Notes: a model not told the origin generated them from the letters alone. DNA of 64,000 nucleotides from Pelotomaculum propionicicum (GCF_004369225.1 NZ_QFFZ01000017.1:1-64000), one strand, 5' to 3'; positions 50,662 through 60,147 are shown, counted from the first letter of the stretch. Program-made: numbers and translations.

Positions 50662-53250
50662 CTAACGCCGGTTTTCGAAGACCAGTTCCCTGCCGGCCTG
50701 GTCTGTTGTCACCAGGATGCCGCCCTGGATGTCTTTGCCTTCGAGGATATGGACTGAAAGCGGGTTTTCCAGTCGGCGCTGAATGGCTCTTTTCAGAGGA
50801 CGCGCCCCGTAAACCGGGTCGAATCCCTCTTCCGCCAGCAGCCTCCTGGCTTCCGGTGTCACCTCCAGGGACAGGCCCAGTCTGGCCAGCCTGGCTTTAA
50901 GCAGGAGCAGCTGGATATCCACAATCTTGATAATCTCGCCCTTACCAAGGTTATTAAAGATGACGACCTCGTCAATCCGGTTGAGGAATTCGGGGCGGAA
51001 ACTAGCCCTCATCTCATCCATCACACGGGCTTCCAGCTCGGCCCTGTTCTCCTCCTTGATTTCCCGGAACCAGTGGCCGCCCAGGTTTGAGGTCATAATC
51101 ACCACGGTGTTGCGGAAATCAACCGTCCGGCCCTGCCCGTCGGTCAGGCGCCCGTCATCCAGCAGCTGCAGCAGGATGTTAAACACATCCGGGTGCGCTT
51201 TTTCAATCTCATCGAAAAGGATTACCGCGTAGGGGCGGCGGCGCACAGCTTCGGTCAGCTGGCCGCCCTCGTCGTAACCCACGTAGCCGGGAGGCGCCCC
51301 GATCAGGCGGGAAACAGTATGCTTCTCCATATATTCACTCATGTCAAAACGGAGCATAGCCCGCTCGTCATTAAAGAGGAAATGCGCCAGTGCCCTGGCC
51401 AGCTCTGTCTTGCCCACACCGGTGGGGCCCAGGAAGATAAATGATCCCATCGGCCGTTCCGGGTCGGATACGCCAGCCCTGGCCCGGCGAATGGCGTTGG
51501 CCACCACCTGGACAGCCCGGTCCTGCCCGACTACCCGCTGTTTCAGGAGCTCTTCCATTTTCAGCAGCTTTTGCACCTCGCCTTCCAGCATCCGTGACAC
51601 CGGGATGCCGGTCCATTTGGCGACCACTTCGGCGATATCCTCCTCATCCACCTCTTCCTTCAGCATTCTATGCGCTGTTTGCAGCTCTTCCAGTTTCTCG
51701 TTGCTTTGCTGCAATCGTTTATTAAGTTCCGGCATCACACCGTAACGCAGCTCGGCCACTTTGGCCAGGTCCGCCTCACGCTCGGCGGCCTGTTCGGCCA
51801 GCCTGGTCGTCTCTATCCTCTCCTTGATTTCCCGGATACTCTGGATCATTCCTTTTTCTTTATGCCAGTGGTCTTTTAGCTCATTTAGCCTGGAGCCGAG
51901 TTCGGCAAGTTCCTGCTCCATTTTTTGCAGCCTGTCCCTGCTGCCTTTATCCTGCTCCTTGGCCAGCGCCTGCTTCTCAATTTCCAACTGCCGGATGCGA
52001 CGGTCTATTTCATCTATTTCCGTGGGCATGCTGTCAATTTCAATGCGCAGGCGGGAGGCTGCCTCATCAATCAGGTCGATGGCTTTGTCCGGCAGGAACC
52101 GGTCTGAGATATAGCGGTGTGACAGCGTCGCCGCCGCAACAAGGGCGGCGTCCTTGATACGCACACCGTGGTGCACCTCATATTTTTCCTTCAGGCCGCG
52201 CAGGATGGCAATGGTGTCCTCCACGTCAGGCTCACCGACATAGACCGGCTGAAACCGCCGCTCCAGCGCGGCGTCCTTTTCAACATGCTTGCGGTATTCA
52301 TCCAGAGTGGTGGCTCCGACACAGCGCAGTTCACCTCTGGCCAGGGCCGGCTTCAGCATATTAGCCGCGTCTACAGCCCCTTCGGCGGCTCCCGCCCCCA
52401 CCAGGGTGTGCAGTTCGTCAATAAAAAGGACAATTTCTCCCTGCGCTTCACTGATCTCTTTCAAGACAGCTTTGAGGCGGTCCTCAAATTCACCGCGGTA
52501 CTTGGAACCTGCAATCAGGGCGCCCATGTCAAGGCTGAGCAGGCGCTTGTCTTTCAAACTCTCCGGCACGTCCCCGCTGATAATGCGCTGGGCCAGACCT
52601 TCTACAATGGCTGTTTTGCCGACCCCGGGCTCACCGATTAAAACCGGGTTGTTTTTAGTGCGCCGGGACAGGACCTGCACCACCCTGCGGATCTCCTCAT
52701 CCCTGCCTATTACGGGGTCCATCTTGTCTTTACGGGCCAGTTCGGTCAAATCCCTGGTAAAACGAGCCAGAGCCTGGTATTTATCTTCCGGGTTCTGGTC
52801 AGTCACCCGCTGGGTGCCGCGTATTTCAACCAGGATTTTGTAAACCCGGTCCTGTGTCACCCCGAAGGAGCGGAGGATTTTTCCCGCTTCCCCGTCCCGG
52901 CCGGCTACTATACCCAGCAGCAGGTGCTCTGTGCTCAGATACTCGTCCTTGAGCCTTTCCGCTTCCTTCCAGGCCAGGTCTATGATCTGCGACAGAGCAT
53001 GGGAAACATAAATACCACCGGCCCCGCTCACCTTTGGCAGGCGCTCCACGGCAGTCTGCACCTTTCTCTCCAGTTGTGCCGGGTCGATCTCAAGCTTCTG
53101 CAGTATTTGTCTTACCAGACCCTCGTCCTGCTGCAGCAAGCCCAGCAGCAGGTGCTCACCCTCCATTTGCTGGTGGCTGTATTTGGACATTATCTTTTGG
53201 GCCGCTTCAAACGCTTCCTGGGTTTTCAAAGTAAATTTATCGGTTCTCAT
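50662..53250 (-). CDS. clpB: Disaggregase chaperone ClpB
   Basis: 862 aa, full length. N domain with two Clp repeats (about 5-145), first AAA+ with [17 protein letters not shown] (about 200), a long coiled-coil M domain (about 400-525), second AAA+ with [15 protein letters not shown] (about 605), and the sensor/C-terminal domain. It resolves protein aggregates with DnaK. ATG 53250 behind AAGGAGTG. It follows hsp20; a terminator between them may let only part of the transcript through. Confidence 0.96.
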   Translation of the reverse strand: MRTDKFTLKTQEAFEAAQKIMSKYSHQQMEGEHLLLGLLQQDEGLVRQILQKLEIDPAQLERKVQTAVERLPKVSGAGGIYVSHALSQIIDLAWKEAERLKDEYLSTEHLLLGIVAGRDGEAGKILRSFGVTQDRVYKILVEIRGTQRVTDQNPEDKYQALARFTRDLTELARKDKMDPVIGRDEEIRRVVQVLSRRTKNNPVLIGEPGVGKTAIVEGLAQRIISGDVPESLKDKRLLSLDMGALIAGSKYRGEFEDRLKAVLKEISEAQGEIVLFIDELHTLVGAGAAEGAVDAANMLKPALARGELRCVGATTLDEYRKHVEKDAALERRFQPVYVGEPDVEDTIAILRGLKEKYEVHHGVRIKDAALVAAATLSHRYISDRFLPDKAIDLIDEAASRLRIEIDSMPTEIDEIDRRIRQLEIEKQALAKEQDKGSRDRLQKMEQELAELGSRLNELKDHWHKEKGMIQSIREIKERIETTRLAEQAAEREADLAKVAELRYGVMPELNKRLQQSNEKLEELQTAHRMLKEEVDEEDIAEVVAKWTGIPVSRMLEGEVQKLLKMEELLKQRVVGQDRAVQVVANAIRRARAGVSDPERPMGSFIFLGPTGVGKTELARALAHFLFNDERAMLRFDMSEYMEKHTVSRLIGAPPGYVGYDEGGQLTEAVRRRPYAVILFDEIEKAHPDVFNILLQLLDDGRLTDGQGRTVDFRNTVVIMTSNLGGHWFREIKEENRAELEARVMDEMRASFRPEFLNRIDEVVIFNNLGKGEIIKIVDIQLLLLKARLARLGLSLEVTPEARRLLAEEGFDPVYGARPLKRAIQRRLENPLSVHILEGKDIQGGILVTTDQAGRELVFENRR

Positions 53251-53301
53251 ATGTTTCACTCCTTATCCTAAGTTTAATATTTGTAATCCTGCAATTTTCT
53301 A

Positions 53302-53330
53302 TAAAAAAGCGAGGGTTATACTTCCCTCGT
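53302..53330 (-). terminator. Terminator between hsp20 and clpB
   Basis: CGAGGG / CCCTCG stem followed on the minus strand by CTTTTTTATA, 40 bases past the hsp20 stop. Confidence 0.8.
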
Positions 53331-53367
53331 CCATAAAAACTATTACTGCCGGGAAAACCCCAAGTAA

Positions 53368-53811
53368 TCAATCAATCTTGATGTTGATATTTTCCTGTTT
53401 TGCCGGCGCTTCTTTGGGTAGGATTATCTCCAGCACTCCTTCCTGATAACTGGCCTTGATTTCATTCTGCTTTACAGGGATATCTATCGTGAAAGACCTG
53501 CTGAATGAGCCGTAGCTCCTTTCAATCCTGATAAAGTTTGTGCCTTCCTCTTTCTCTTCCTTTTTGCGCTCACCCTGTATGGTTAAGATATTGTCGTTTA
53601 AATTTATCTTGATGTCTTCTTTATTCATACCGGGCAACTCAGCCCTGATCTGGACCGCTTCAGGGGTATCTTTAATATCCACCGGAAAGGCGAATTGGCC
53701 TGTGGCGCCTTCAGGGAACCTTAAATAGCGTACATTCTCATCAAACAGCCTGGCGATCGAGTTTTGCAGACCAGCCAATTCACGGAATGGATCCCATCTT
53801 ACTAAAGCCAT
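53368..53811 (-). CDS. Hsp20 family small heat-shock protein
   Basis: 147 aa. Alpha-crystallin domain (about 40-135): AFPVDIKDTPEAVQIRAELP, IKINLNDNILTIQGERKKE, ERSYGSFSRSFTIDIPV and the ASYQEGVLEIILPK strand, ending in a short IXI-type tail. It binds unfolding proteins without ATP. The N-terminus ALVRWDPFRELAGLQ is typical of bacterial class members. Promoter and CtsR box lie upstream. Confidence 0.93.
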   Translation of the reverse strand: MALVRWDPFRELAGLQNSIARLFDENVRYLRFPEGATGQFAFPVDIKDTPEAVQIRAELPGMNKEDIKINLNDNILTIQGERKKEEKEEGTNFIRIERSYGSFSRSFTIDIPVKQNEIKASYQEGVLEIILPKEAPAKQENINIKID

Positions 53812-54220
53812 TTAGAACACCTCCGCATAATAATTGAATTGATCTCCCGGCAGTTGTAAGGTTTATTATCTTTGACTATATCTGACCTTATTATAAATCC
53901 CCTTTTTTAGGCTGTCAATATACACCTAAAAACTTAAGAAATATTTAACATCTTTTTAATATGTATACGTTGGGGACATACCTCGGCCTTTAAGTATGGC
54001 TCCAAACGGAGGTGTGTCCCCTGACCTCTGTCCCGCTCATCCAATTTCGCAACCTCAGCTTCGCTAAGTTTACTGACGACGCTTCGCAATGGAGCAGCTT
54101 GTTTCAACACCATGGACTTAGTGTTACCTAGTTTGTACACTGGTTACTTTTTTTAGAAACAGGGTCATATCCGGCGCGGGAGAGCATAAACTTAACTAAA
54201 AATGAGAAGGGAGGGAAAAT
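53812..54220. other. Spacer with hsp20 control region and repeat debris
   Basis: It contains the hsp20 promoter/CtsR site (53871-53918) and, at about 53972-54115, GGGGACA...TGTCCCC words with flanking sequence that give a spurious 68-aa frame. No further gene seen. Confidence 0.55.
53871..53918 (-). promoter_or_regulatory. Sigma-A promoter and CtsR box of hsp20
   Basis: On the minus strand TTGACA (53913-53918), 17 bases, TATAAT (53890-53895): a full consensus. Directly after the -10 lies GGTCAGA-TAT-AGTCAAA (53871-53887), 12 of 14 positions of the CtsR repeat GGTCAAA-NNN-GGTCAAA. Repression by CtsR at normal temperature is expected. Confidence 0.85.
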
Positions 54221-54637
54221 ATGAGAATATTTAACTCTGTCCTGGCAGGTCTGATCACCGGCATCCTGCTTTACTTCCTGTTCGCGCTGATAACATTAAA
54301 GGCCGCGCTGCTGACGTTTTGCATCGGCTGGCCCGTTTTTGCCATACTGTTCTACCAGAATTCCTATTCCGCCGGTAAAATTTGGTCGAAAGCCTGCCTG
54401 GTTGCCGCTGTGGAATGCCTGGTCATCCCCCTGGCCACATGGATACTGCCGTTTTTCCGCGGCCAGCAGGCTGTGCAAACCGCCAAGCAGGGCGCGCAGG
54501 CCGCCGGACAAGCCTACGGTTCTTCCCTGGGCGGCGGGCTGGTCAACATATTATCAAGCTACACAGGGATTCTCATCGGGCTTTTACTCCTGGTGATGGC
54601 CTACTTCTCACTTAAGCCTTCAAGAAGAAGATGTTAA
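54221..54637 (+). CDS. Small membrane protein, 138 aa
   Basis: No family recognised. About four hydrophobic segments: residues 5-25, 28-45, 58-78 and 113-130, with an Ala/Gln-rich stretch between (QAVQTAKQGAQAAGQAYGSS). ATG behind GGGAGGG. Monocistronic, ended by the terminator at 54707. Probably an integral membrane protein of unknown role. Confidence 0.75.
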   Translation: MRIFNSVLAGLITGILLYFLFALITLKAALLTFCIGWPVFAILFYQNSYSAGKIWSKACLVAAVECLVIPLATWILPFFRGQQAVQTAKQGAQAAGQAYGSSLGGGLVNILSSYTGILIGLLLLVMAYFSLKPSRRRC

Positions 54638-54706
54638 GTTTACAGGGGCGTGTTTAAATTTATGTAATAGTTCACTTGTACATAATTAATATCGCAATAC
54701 AGTTTT

Positions 54707-54742
54707 TGACCCGTAATGTATTTTTTACATGACGGGTTTTCA
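54707..54742 (+). terminator. Terminator of the 138-aa membrane protein gene
   Basis: ACCCGTaATGTA / TACATgACGGGT long stem with TTTTC after it. Confidence 0.75.
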
Positions 54743-54841
54743 TTTATTATTAGCTATTTTAAGACTTAACTTTATTTCCCGTCCTTGCGCCTGCCTTGTA
54801 TTTGGATTACAATAGAAGAAAATGATAGGAGGTTAGTATAT

Positions 54842-55474
54842 ATGTTCGTACGCAACTATATGACCAAATCACCTATTACAATTAGCAAGAAAACACCTGT
54901 TTTTGAAGCTTTGGAAATTATGAAAAAATACAATATCAGACACCTGCCGGTGGTGTCAGAAGGAAAGCTGGACGGTGTGGTAACAGAAAAAATGCTGCTG
55001 ACCGTATCTCCCTCACCCGCGACTTCCCTGAGCATTTACGAATTAAATTACCTGCTGGCTAAAATGACGGTGGAAGACGCTATGGTTCATAAGGTAATCA
55101 AGGTCTCTCCTGATACAACTATTGAAGAAGCGGCGCTGCTGATGAGAGAAAACAAAATAGGCAGCGTGCCGGTGGTTGAAGATGAGAAATTAGTGGGTAT
55201 CATCACAGTTATCGATATTTTTGACGCCCTGGTCAAGTTTTTCGGCTACGGCAAGCCAGGCACCCGCTTTGTGCTTGAGGCCAAAGACGAAGTAGAACTC
55301 ATAACTGAAGTAAGCCAGGTGGTTAAAGAGTTTGACGTCCAGATTCAGAGCATCGTCAGCATGGCCAAAGATAACGAAAGAGTTGAAATGATGCTGCGCT
55401 TGAGCACTATTGACACTGAGCCCCTGCTGGAAGCCATGAAAAAACGGGGAATCAAGGTCAACTTCTACAGCTAG
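54842..55474 (+). CDS. Tandem CBS-domain protein (AcuB-like)
   Basis: 210 aa from the ATG behind GGAGG. Two CBS motifs (about 1-55, MTKSPITISKKTPVFEALEI; and 78-132, VHKVIKVSPDTTIEEAALLM...IGSVPVVEDEKLVGIITVID) are followed by an ACT-like C-terminal domain (about 140-210). Such proteins sense adenine nucleotides; AcuB sits in acetoin use operons of Bacillus. It is not in an acu operon here, although an acetyl-CoA synthetase gene is nearby. Confidence 0.85.
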   Translation: MFVRNYMTKSPITISKKTPVFEALEIMKKYNIRHLPVVSEGKLDGVVTEKMLLTVSPSPATSLSIYELNYLLAKMTVEDAMVHKVIKVSPDTTIEEAALLMRENKIGSVPVVEDEKLVGIITVIDIFDALVKFFGYGKPGTRFVLEAKDEVELITEVSQVVKEFDVQIQSIVSMAKDNERVEMMLRLSTIDTEPLLEAMKKRGIKVNFYS

Positions 55475-55491
55475 TCAGTACAACAATTATG

Positions 55492-55525
55492 AGCGCCGGT
55501 TTGCTTTAACCGGCGCTATTTTTTG
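55492..55525 (+). terminator. Terminator of the CBS gene
   Basis: AGCGCCGGTT / AACCGGCGCT stem followed by ATTTTTTG. Confidence 0.85.
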
Positions 55526-55617
55526 AATTAAAATATACAATACTGGGCTTTTATTAATTTATTTGAATTTTTTTCTGCATCATGAGCAAACTATAAAAAA
55601 TCAAAAGGAGGTGGAAC

Positions 55618-55830
55618 TTGTTGATGCAGTTAACAGAAATGGAACTCTTTCACCTTGGGGAGCAGCTCAGGGCTGAAGCATTAGCCATAACCAAAAGCAC
55701 TACCTGCGCCAGAGAAACAACCGACCCCAAACTACAGCAGATGTACTTGCGTATTGCCGAAAGGCACCGTGGACATTATGAGATTTTAATGAGAAACGCG
55801 CAAAACTTTGCCCAGCAAAGGCAATTTTAG
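55618..55830 (+). CDS. Small helical protein next to CotF-like gene, 70 aa
   Basis: TTG start behind AGGAGGTGG (an ATG two codons later is possible). The whole protein is one helical hairpin (LTEMELFHLGEQLRAEALAI, KLQQMYLRIAERHRGHYEIL), similar to the ferritin-like small spore coat partners that precede CotF genes. Twelve bases separate it from the next gene, so the two are an operon. Probably a spore-associated protein. Confidence 0.65.
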   Translation: MLMQLTEMELFHLGEQLRAEALAITKSTTCARETTDPKLQQMYLRIAERHRGHYEILMRNAQNFAQQRQF

Positions 55831-55842
55831 GAGGTGAATACG

Positions 55843-56259
55843 ATGCTTGACGAAAAAGACCGCTTGACTGACACTCTGATTACACAGAAATATATCGCCA
55901 CCGGATACAATACGGCCGCGCTGGAATCAGCCAACAATCAGATTATGGACGCCTTTTCAGGAATATTGAGAGACGAACAACAAATTCAGCATGAAATATT
56001 CACTGAAATGAACAGCCGCGGCTGGTACCAGCCCAAAGCCGCAAATCCCAACGACATCACCCAAAACATTAACAAGTGGAACCAGGAGCTGCAGAGGATA
56101 CAGCATACCGCGGCCATACGCCCGGGCGCCATGCCCCAGCAGGGATACCAGGCCGGCATGACTCAGTACGGCTTTCAAACAGGAGTAAGCATGCCGCAAA
56201 TGGGCGGAGAAGCCCAGCAGCAAACAATGTACCGTCCACCGCAAAATCCAATGATTTAA
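55843..56259 (+). CDS. Spore coat protein, CotF family
   Basis: 138 aa from an ATG with AGGAGGTGA upstream. The Coat_F domain (about 5-75) reads LTDTLITQKYIATGYNTAAL, then ILRDEQQIQHEIFTEMNSRG. The tail is Gln/Met/Gly/Pro-rich (MPQQGYQAGMTQYGFQTG). It suggests the organism forms spores. Ends at the terminator 56290-56325. Confidence 0.85.
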   Translation: MLDEKDRLTDTLITQKYIATGYNTAALESANNQIMDAFSGILRDEQQIQHEIFTEMNSRGWYQPKAANPNDITQNINKWNQELQRIQHTAAIRPGAMPQQGYQAGMTQYGFQTGVSMPQMGGEAQQQTMYRPPQNPMI

Positions 56260-56289
56260 TTGTCAAAATCTGATTTTCAGTCAAATGAT

Positions 56290-56325
56290 GGCTGCCCAAT
56301 AAAAAGGGCAGCCTATTTATTTTCA
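56290..56325 (+). terminator. Terminator of the coat operon
   Basis: GGCTGCCC / GGGCAGCC stem with TATTTATTTT after it. Confidence 0.85.
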
Positions 56326-56362
56326 TAAAAACTAACATAATTGCACTTATAGTCCCTGATCA

Positions 56363-56512
56363 AAATTTTGACGGAGCGGTTACCCCCTGGGGCTTTACGG
56401 CGAAAACATACCATACCGGGCCAGGATCCTGCGGATTGCCGACAGCTTTGACGCCATGACCACCGATAGGCCGTATAAAAAAGCTAAAACCACCCCTCCT
56501 CTCCTATCATAG
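56363..56512 (+). pseudogene. Remnant of an HD-GYP domain (c-di-GMP phosphodiesterase)
   Basis: From 56375 one frame reads [20 protein letters not shown] then [18 protein letters not shown], which is the HD-GYP signature and its following helix (consensus GxGYPxGLxGxxIPxxARI...ADxxDAMxxxRPYRxA). It ends at a TAG at 56510. Just upstream, NFDG is in a different frame, so at least one base is lost. No start or rest of the domain is present. A decayed fragment of a c-di-GMP phosphodiesterase gene. Confidence 0.75.
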
Positions 56513-56770
56513 ACAAGCCTCTTTTTGGCTTTACTTGCCAGCAAAGCAATTCAACCCTTTAAAACGACCATTTGGTGGCTGTTTGTACGATCTCTGGAAT
56601 TTGATTTTTTGTACCATTTAACCTGGCATAAAAGCTTTTAAACTTTTTATTTAGGTAATTAGAAGCAAAATTCTTAATTATTTAAAATATTTGATCTATC
56701 ATAAGAGCATTATATTTTAACCAGTTAACAATTTATTTTAAGGATGTTTTATCCAGTCAGGAGGGGAACT
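56513..56770. other. AT-rich upstream region of acsA
   Basis: No gene seen. The region is strongly AT-rich near the acsA side and probably holds its promoter, but I could not pick one with a good -35/-10 spacing. The acsA Shine-Dalgarno is CAGGAGGGG. Confidence 0.4.
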
Positions 56771-58747
56771 ATGACTTCCAAAAAGAGCGGCAGTGTAGAA
56801 TCTTCATTAATTGAAAAAAGAGTATTCAACCCACCACCGGAATTTATGGAAAAAGCTAGAATTAACAGCCTTAGCCAGTTCAAACAAATGTGGCGTGATT
56901 CTATTGAAAAGCCGGATGAGTTCTGGGCAGGCATGGCTGAGGAACATATTGAATGGTTTAAAAAATGGGACGCCGTAGAAGAATATGACCTGGGAGACAA
57001 TTTTTTCATCCGTTATTTCAGAGGAGCCAAACTTAACGCATCTTTCAATTGTCTGGACCGCCATCTGAGAGGCTGGCGCAGAAACAAGGCCGCGCTGATC
57101 TGGCAGGGCGAACCTTATGAGGAAAGCCGTACGTATACATACCTCCAACTGCACCGTGAAGTATGTAAATTTGCCAACGTGCTGAAAAGCCGCGGGGTGA
57201 AAAAGGGAGACCGGGTGACCATATACCTGCCGATGATCCCCGAACTAGCCATCTCTTTGCTGGCCTGCGCCAGGATTGGGGCTATTCACAGTGTGGTTTT
57301 CGGTGGTTTCAGCGCTGAGGCGCTGCGAGACAGGATCCTGAACTCGGGCGCCAAGATTGTGATCACCAGCAATTTTGGCTACCGCGCCGGCAGGTTGATT
57401 CCCATTAAAGAAAACGCTGACAACGCCATGACCTGCTGCAACGGGGTAACCAGCTGCATCGTGGTAAAAAGAGTTGACCACAACTGCGCTATGACCGAAG
57501 GCCGTGACTACTGGTGGCACGAGCAAATGGAGGCCGTCTCCGCAGTCTGTGAGCCCGAACAAATGGACGCGGAAGACCCGCTGTTTATTCTTTATACCAG
57601 CGGCAGCACCGGCAAACCCAAGGGAGTGCTGCATACAACCGGCGGCTATATGGTTTATGCGACAACTACTTTTAAATATATCTTTGATTACCGGGATGAG
57701 GATGTTTTCTGGTGCACCGCGGATGTGGGCTGGGTCACGGGACACAGCTACCTGGTCTACGGGCCGCTTGCCGCGGGCGCGACCTCACTGATGTTTGAAG
57801 GCGTGCCGAATTACCCCGAACCCGACAGGTTCTGGGAAGTCATTGAAAAATACAGAGTAAATATCTTCTACACCGCACCCACAGCGATCAGGTCGATGAT
57901 GAAAGACGGGGACAAATGGCCGCTCAGAAGAGACCTCAGCAGCCTGCGCCTGCTCGGTTCAGTCGGCGAACCTATTAACCCTGAAGCCTGGATGTGGTAT
58001 TATAGAACAATCGGCAAAGAAAAAACACCCATAGTCGACACCTGGTGGCAGACAGAAACAGGAGGAATTCTCATCTCACCACTGCCGGGGTGCGTACCTT
58101 TGAAGCCTGGTTCAGCCACACTGCCCTTTTTCGGCGTTAACGCCAAGGTCATACGGCAGGACGGTAGCGAAGCAGATGTAAATGAAGGCGGATACCTGGT
58201 TATTACCAGGCCCTGGCCCGGTATTATGCGCGGTGTTTACGGCGACCCGGAAAAATTTAAAAACACCTATTTCGTCCAGTACCCGGACTGCTATTTTACG
58301 TCCGACGGCGCCCGCCGGGACGAGGACGGCTACTTCTGGCTGATGGGCCGTGTGGATGACGTGATCAACATATCCGGACACCGCCTCGGCACAGCCGAGG
58401 TCGAAAGCTCCCTGGTCGCCCACCCCAAAGTCGCTGAAGCCGCAGTGGTAGGTTTCCCGCATGACATTAAAGGGGAAGGCATTTACGCTTACGTGACACT
58501 CAAAGAGGAAGTAACTGTAACTGACGATTTAAAAAGCGAACTGATAGCCATTGTGCGCAAAGAAATCGGACCAATCGCCTCGCCGGATGTGATCCACTTT
58601 ACCAATTCCCTGCCTAAAACCAGGAGCGGTAAAATTTTAAGAAGGATCTTGAGAAAGATCGCGGCCGGTGACTTTGACCATCTCGGTGACACCACCACCC
58701 TGGCAGATCCTTCGATAATTCAAGGTTTGATAACAGGTAAACCTTAA
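56771..58747 (+). CDS. acsA: Acetyl-CoA synthetase (acetate-CoA ligase, AMP-forming)
   Basis: 658 aa, normal for Acs. ATP/AMP motifs: [20 protein letters not shown] (about 275-295), [11 protein letters not shown] (about 425), [20 protein letters not shown] (about 520). The acetylation-site lysine lies in [13 protein letters not shown] (about 625). It converts acetate, ATP and CoA to acetyl-CoA, AMP and PPi. ATG behind CAGGAGGGGA. Plus strand; the omega-amidase-like gene follows after 60 bases. Confidence 0.95.
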   Translation: MTSKKSGSVESSLIEKRVFNPPPEFMEKARINSLSQFKQMWRDSIEKPDEFWAGMAEEHIEWFKKWDAVEEYDLGDNFFIRYFRGAKLNASFNCLDRHLRGWRRNKAALIWQGEPYEESRTYTYLQLHREVCKFANVLKSRGVKKGDRVTIYLPMIPELAISLLACARIGAIHSVVFGGFSAEALRDRILNSGAKIVITSNFGYRAGRLIPIKENADNAMTCCNGVTSCIVVKRVDHNCAMTEGRDYWWHEQMEAVSAVCEPEQMDAEDPLFILYTSGSTGKPKGVLHTTGGYMVYATTTFKYIFDYRDEDVFWCTADVGWVTGHSYLVYGPLAAGATSLMFEGVPNYPEPDRFWEVIEKYRVNIFYTAPTAIRSMMKDGDKWPLRRDLSSLRLLGSVGEPINPEAWMWYYRTIGKEKTPIVDTWWQTETGGILISPLPGCVPLKPGSATLPFFGVNAKVIRQDGSEADVNEGGYLVITRPWPGIMRGVYGDPEKFKNTYFVQYPDCYFTSDGARRDEDGYFWLMGRVDDVINISGHRLGTAEVESSLVAHPKVAEAAVVGFPHDIKGEGIYAYVTLKEEVTVTDDLKSELIAIVRKEIGPIASPDVIHFTNSLPKTRSGKILRRILRKIAAGDFDHLGDTTTLADPSIIQGLITGKP

Positions 58748-58753
58748 GAAATT

Positions 58754-58777
58754 GGGGACATAGCTCGGCCTGTCCCC
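58754..58777. repeat. GGGGACA inverted repeat between acsA and the nitrilase gene
   Basis: GGGGACA-N10-TGTCCCC. It may serve as a hairpin at the operon junction and belongs to the same word family as the repeats at 32647, 50597 and 53972. Confidence 0.6.
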
Positions 58778-58806
58778 ATTCCGACGAATAAACGGGAGAG
58801 TCTATA

Positions 58807-59640
58807 GTGAAAAGAAAATTTAAAGCCGGCGTTTGTCAGATGCTGGTTGCCGGCCAGAAGGACGACAACCTGGCCAAGGCACGCTCCATGATCAGAGAGG
58901 CGGCTGCTAACGGCAGTGAGATTGTTGTTTTGCCGGAGATGTTCAACTGCCCTTACAACAGCAGACTGTTCCCCCAATATGCTGAAAGCTTCCCTGCGGG
59001 TAAGACTTTTAAAATGCTGTCAGAGGCTGCCGCAGCTGAGGGGATTTACCTGGTCGGCGGCTCCTTGCCCGAGCGTGAGAACGGCAATATTTTCAACACC
59101 TCTTTTGTTTTTGGCCCACAGGGTGAATTTCTGGCCAAACACCAAAAAATCCACCTTTTTGACGTGGACCTGCCTGACGGGCTTTCTTTTCACGAGTCCA
59201 AAACACTCGCACGAGGCAAAGTTATTACTGTGGTAAAAACAGCTGTGGCCAACCTGGGTGTGGCCATATGCTACGATATCCGCTTCCCGGAACTGAGCCG
59301 GCTGATGGTCCTGATGGGCGCGGATGTGATTGTGCTCCCGGCATCTTTCAATATGAACACCGGCCCCGCGCACTGGGAACTGCTGCTCAGGACGCGCGCC
59401 GTTGACAACCAGGTTTTTGTCATAGGCGCCGCTACAGCCAGAGATACCAGCGCTTCATACGTCAGCTACGGGAACTCGGCCATCGTGGGCCCCTGGGGCG
59501 ATATCATCGCCCGGGCGGACGAAAAGGAAACGATCATATACGCGGATATCGACCCGGGCGAGATCGATAAAATAAGGGAAGCACTGCCCCTGTTGAAACA
59601 CAGGAGGACAGACATCTACCATATTAAATCACAGCAATAA
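58807..59640 (+). CDS. Carbon-nitrogen hydrolase, omega-amidase (Nit2)-like
   Basis: 277 aa. Catalytic Glu in VVLPEMFNCPYN (about 41), Lys in AKHQKIHLFDVDLP (about 113) and Cys in LGVAICYDIRFPEL (about 157) complete the nitrilase triad. The YDIRFPEL and DNQVFVIGAATARD segments match Nit2/omega-amidase, which hydrolyses 2-oxoglutaramate and 2-oxosuccinamate. GTG start behind GGGAGAG. Substrate is inferred from motif similarity. Confidence 0.88.
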   Translation: MKRKFKAGVCQMLVAGQKDDNLAKARSMIREAAANGSEIVVLPEMFNCPYNSRLFPQYAESFPAGKTFKMLSEAAAAEGIYLVGGSLPERENGNIFNTSFVFGPQGEFLAKHQKIHLFDVDLPDGLSFHESKTLARGKVITVVKTAVANLGVAICYDIRFPELSRLMVLMGADVIVLPASFNMNTGPAHWELLLRTRAVDNQVFVIGAATARDTSASYVSYGNSAIVGPWGDIIARADEKETIIYADIDPGEIDKIREALPLLKHRRTDIYHIKSQQ

Positions 59641-59643
59641 AGC

Positions 59644-59668
59644 AACCCTCTGGCTTGTCCAGAGGGTT
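59644..59668. terminator. Bidirectional terminator between the nitrilase and NifU-like genes
   Basis: AACCCTCTGG / CCAGAGGGTT ten-base-pair stem between two convergent genes. T runs are short on both sides. Confidence 0.7.
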
Positions 59669-59673
59669 ATTTG

Positions 59674-59901
59674 CTAAACTGATACCACTTCTTTAACTTC
59701 CGGTACTTCTTGTTTGAGCACCCGCTCAATACCCTGCTTGAGGGTTATTTTAGCGCCGGGTCAGCCACCGCAGGCTCCTTTAAGGCGTACTTTTACCAAG
59801 CCGTTTTCAGTAACATCCACAAGCTCAACATCGCCGCCGTCTCTTTGAAGAAAGGGACGCACTTTTCCTAGCGCCTCTTGAACTTTTTCTTTCACTGGCA
59901 T
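59674..59901 (-). CDS. NifU-like Fe-S scaffold protein with in-frame TGA: candidate selenoprotein
   Basis: The frame from ATG 59901 (GGAGG upstream) to TAG 59674 gives 75 residues if the TGA at 59761-59763 (codon 47) is read through. It is nearly identical to the Cys version at 60148: [48 protein letters not shown]. The TGA replaces exactly the second Cys of the CxxC cluster-binding motif. The mRNA after it folds as ACCCU-CAAGC-AGGGU (59731-59745), extendable by AAU/AUU, with the loop 20 nt from the TGA, within the usual bacterial SECIS range. The four synonymous differences from the paralogue in this stretch build the stem. Selenocysteine is the best reading; a nonsense mutation is the alternative. 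No sel genes are in the window. Confidence 0.7.
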
Positions 59902-60063
59902 TAAACCTCCCTTCAACTATATTTATTATTGCTGCTCAAAACCTTAAGTATGTGTTCTGAAAACTTGCAGTTTAAATTATTTTACCTGTTCTCACCGGGT
60001 ATTTCAACAAAATATCTTATGATTAACAGTAAAATTATAAATTCTTTTTATGTGAAAAAAATA

Positions 60064-60104
60064 ACAAAAAAACCTTCACTTTAAGCCTGAGCCACAGTGA
60101 AGGG
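60064..60104 (-). terminator. Terminator of the Cys-type NifU-like gene
   Basis: CCTTCACT / AGTGAAGG stem with seven T on the minus strand, 44 bases past the stop at 60148. It separates the two nifU-like genes into different transcripts. Confidence 0.75.
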
Positions 60105-60147
60105 ATTTACTTTCATGCTGATAATTTGATTATTCTTTATACAAAAA

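Noticed and set aside
51371-52641. Open frames of 80-180 aa inside clpB on both strands
   Set aside because: They are shadows of the high-GC clpB coding sequence; no start signals.
53934-54140. 68-aa minus-strand frame
   Set aside because: It lies on GGGGACA-type repeat sequence and has no Shine-Dalgarno.
59674-59901. Simple nonsense pseudogene of the NifU-like gene
   Set aside because: It cannot be excluded. But the rest of the gene is intact, the TGA falls exactly on a catalytic-type Cys, and a hairpin is built by synonymous changes, which makes decay the less likely reading.
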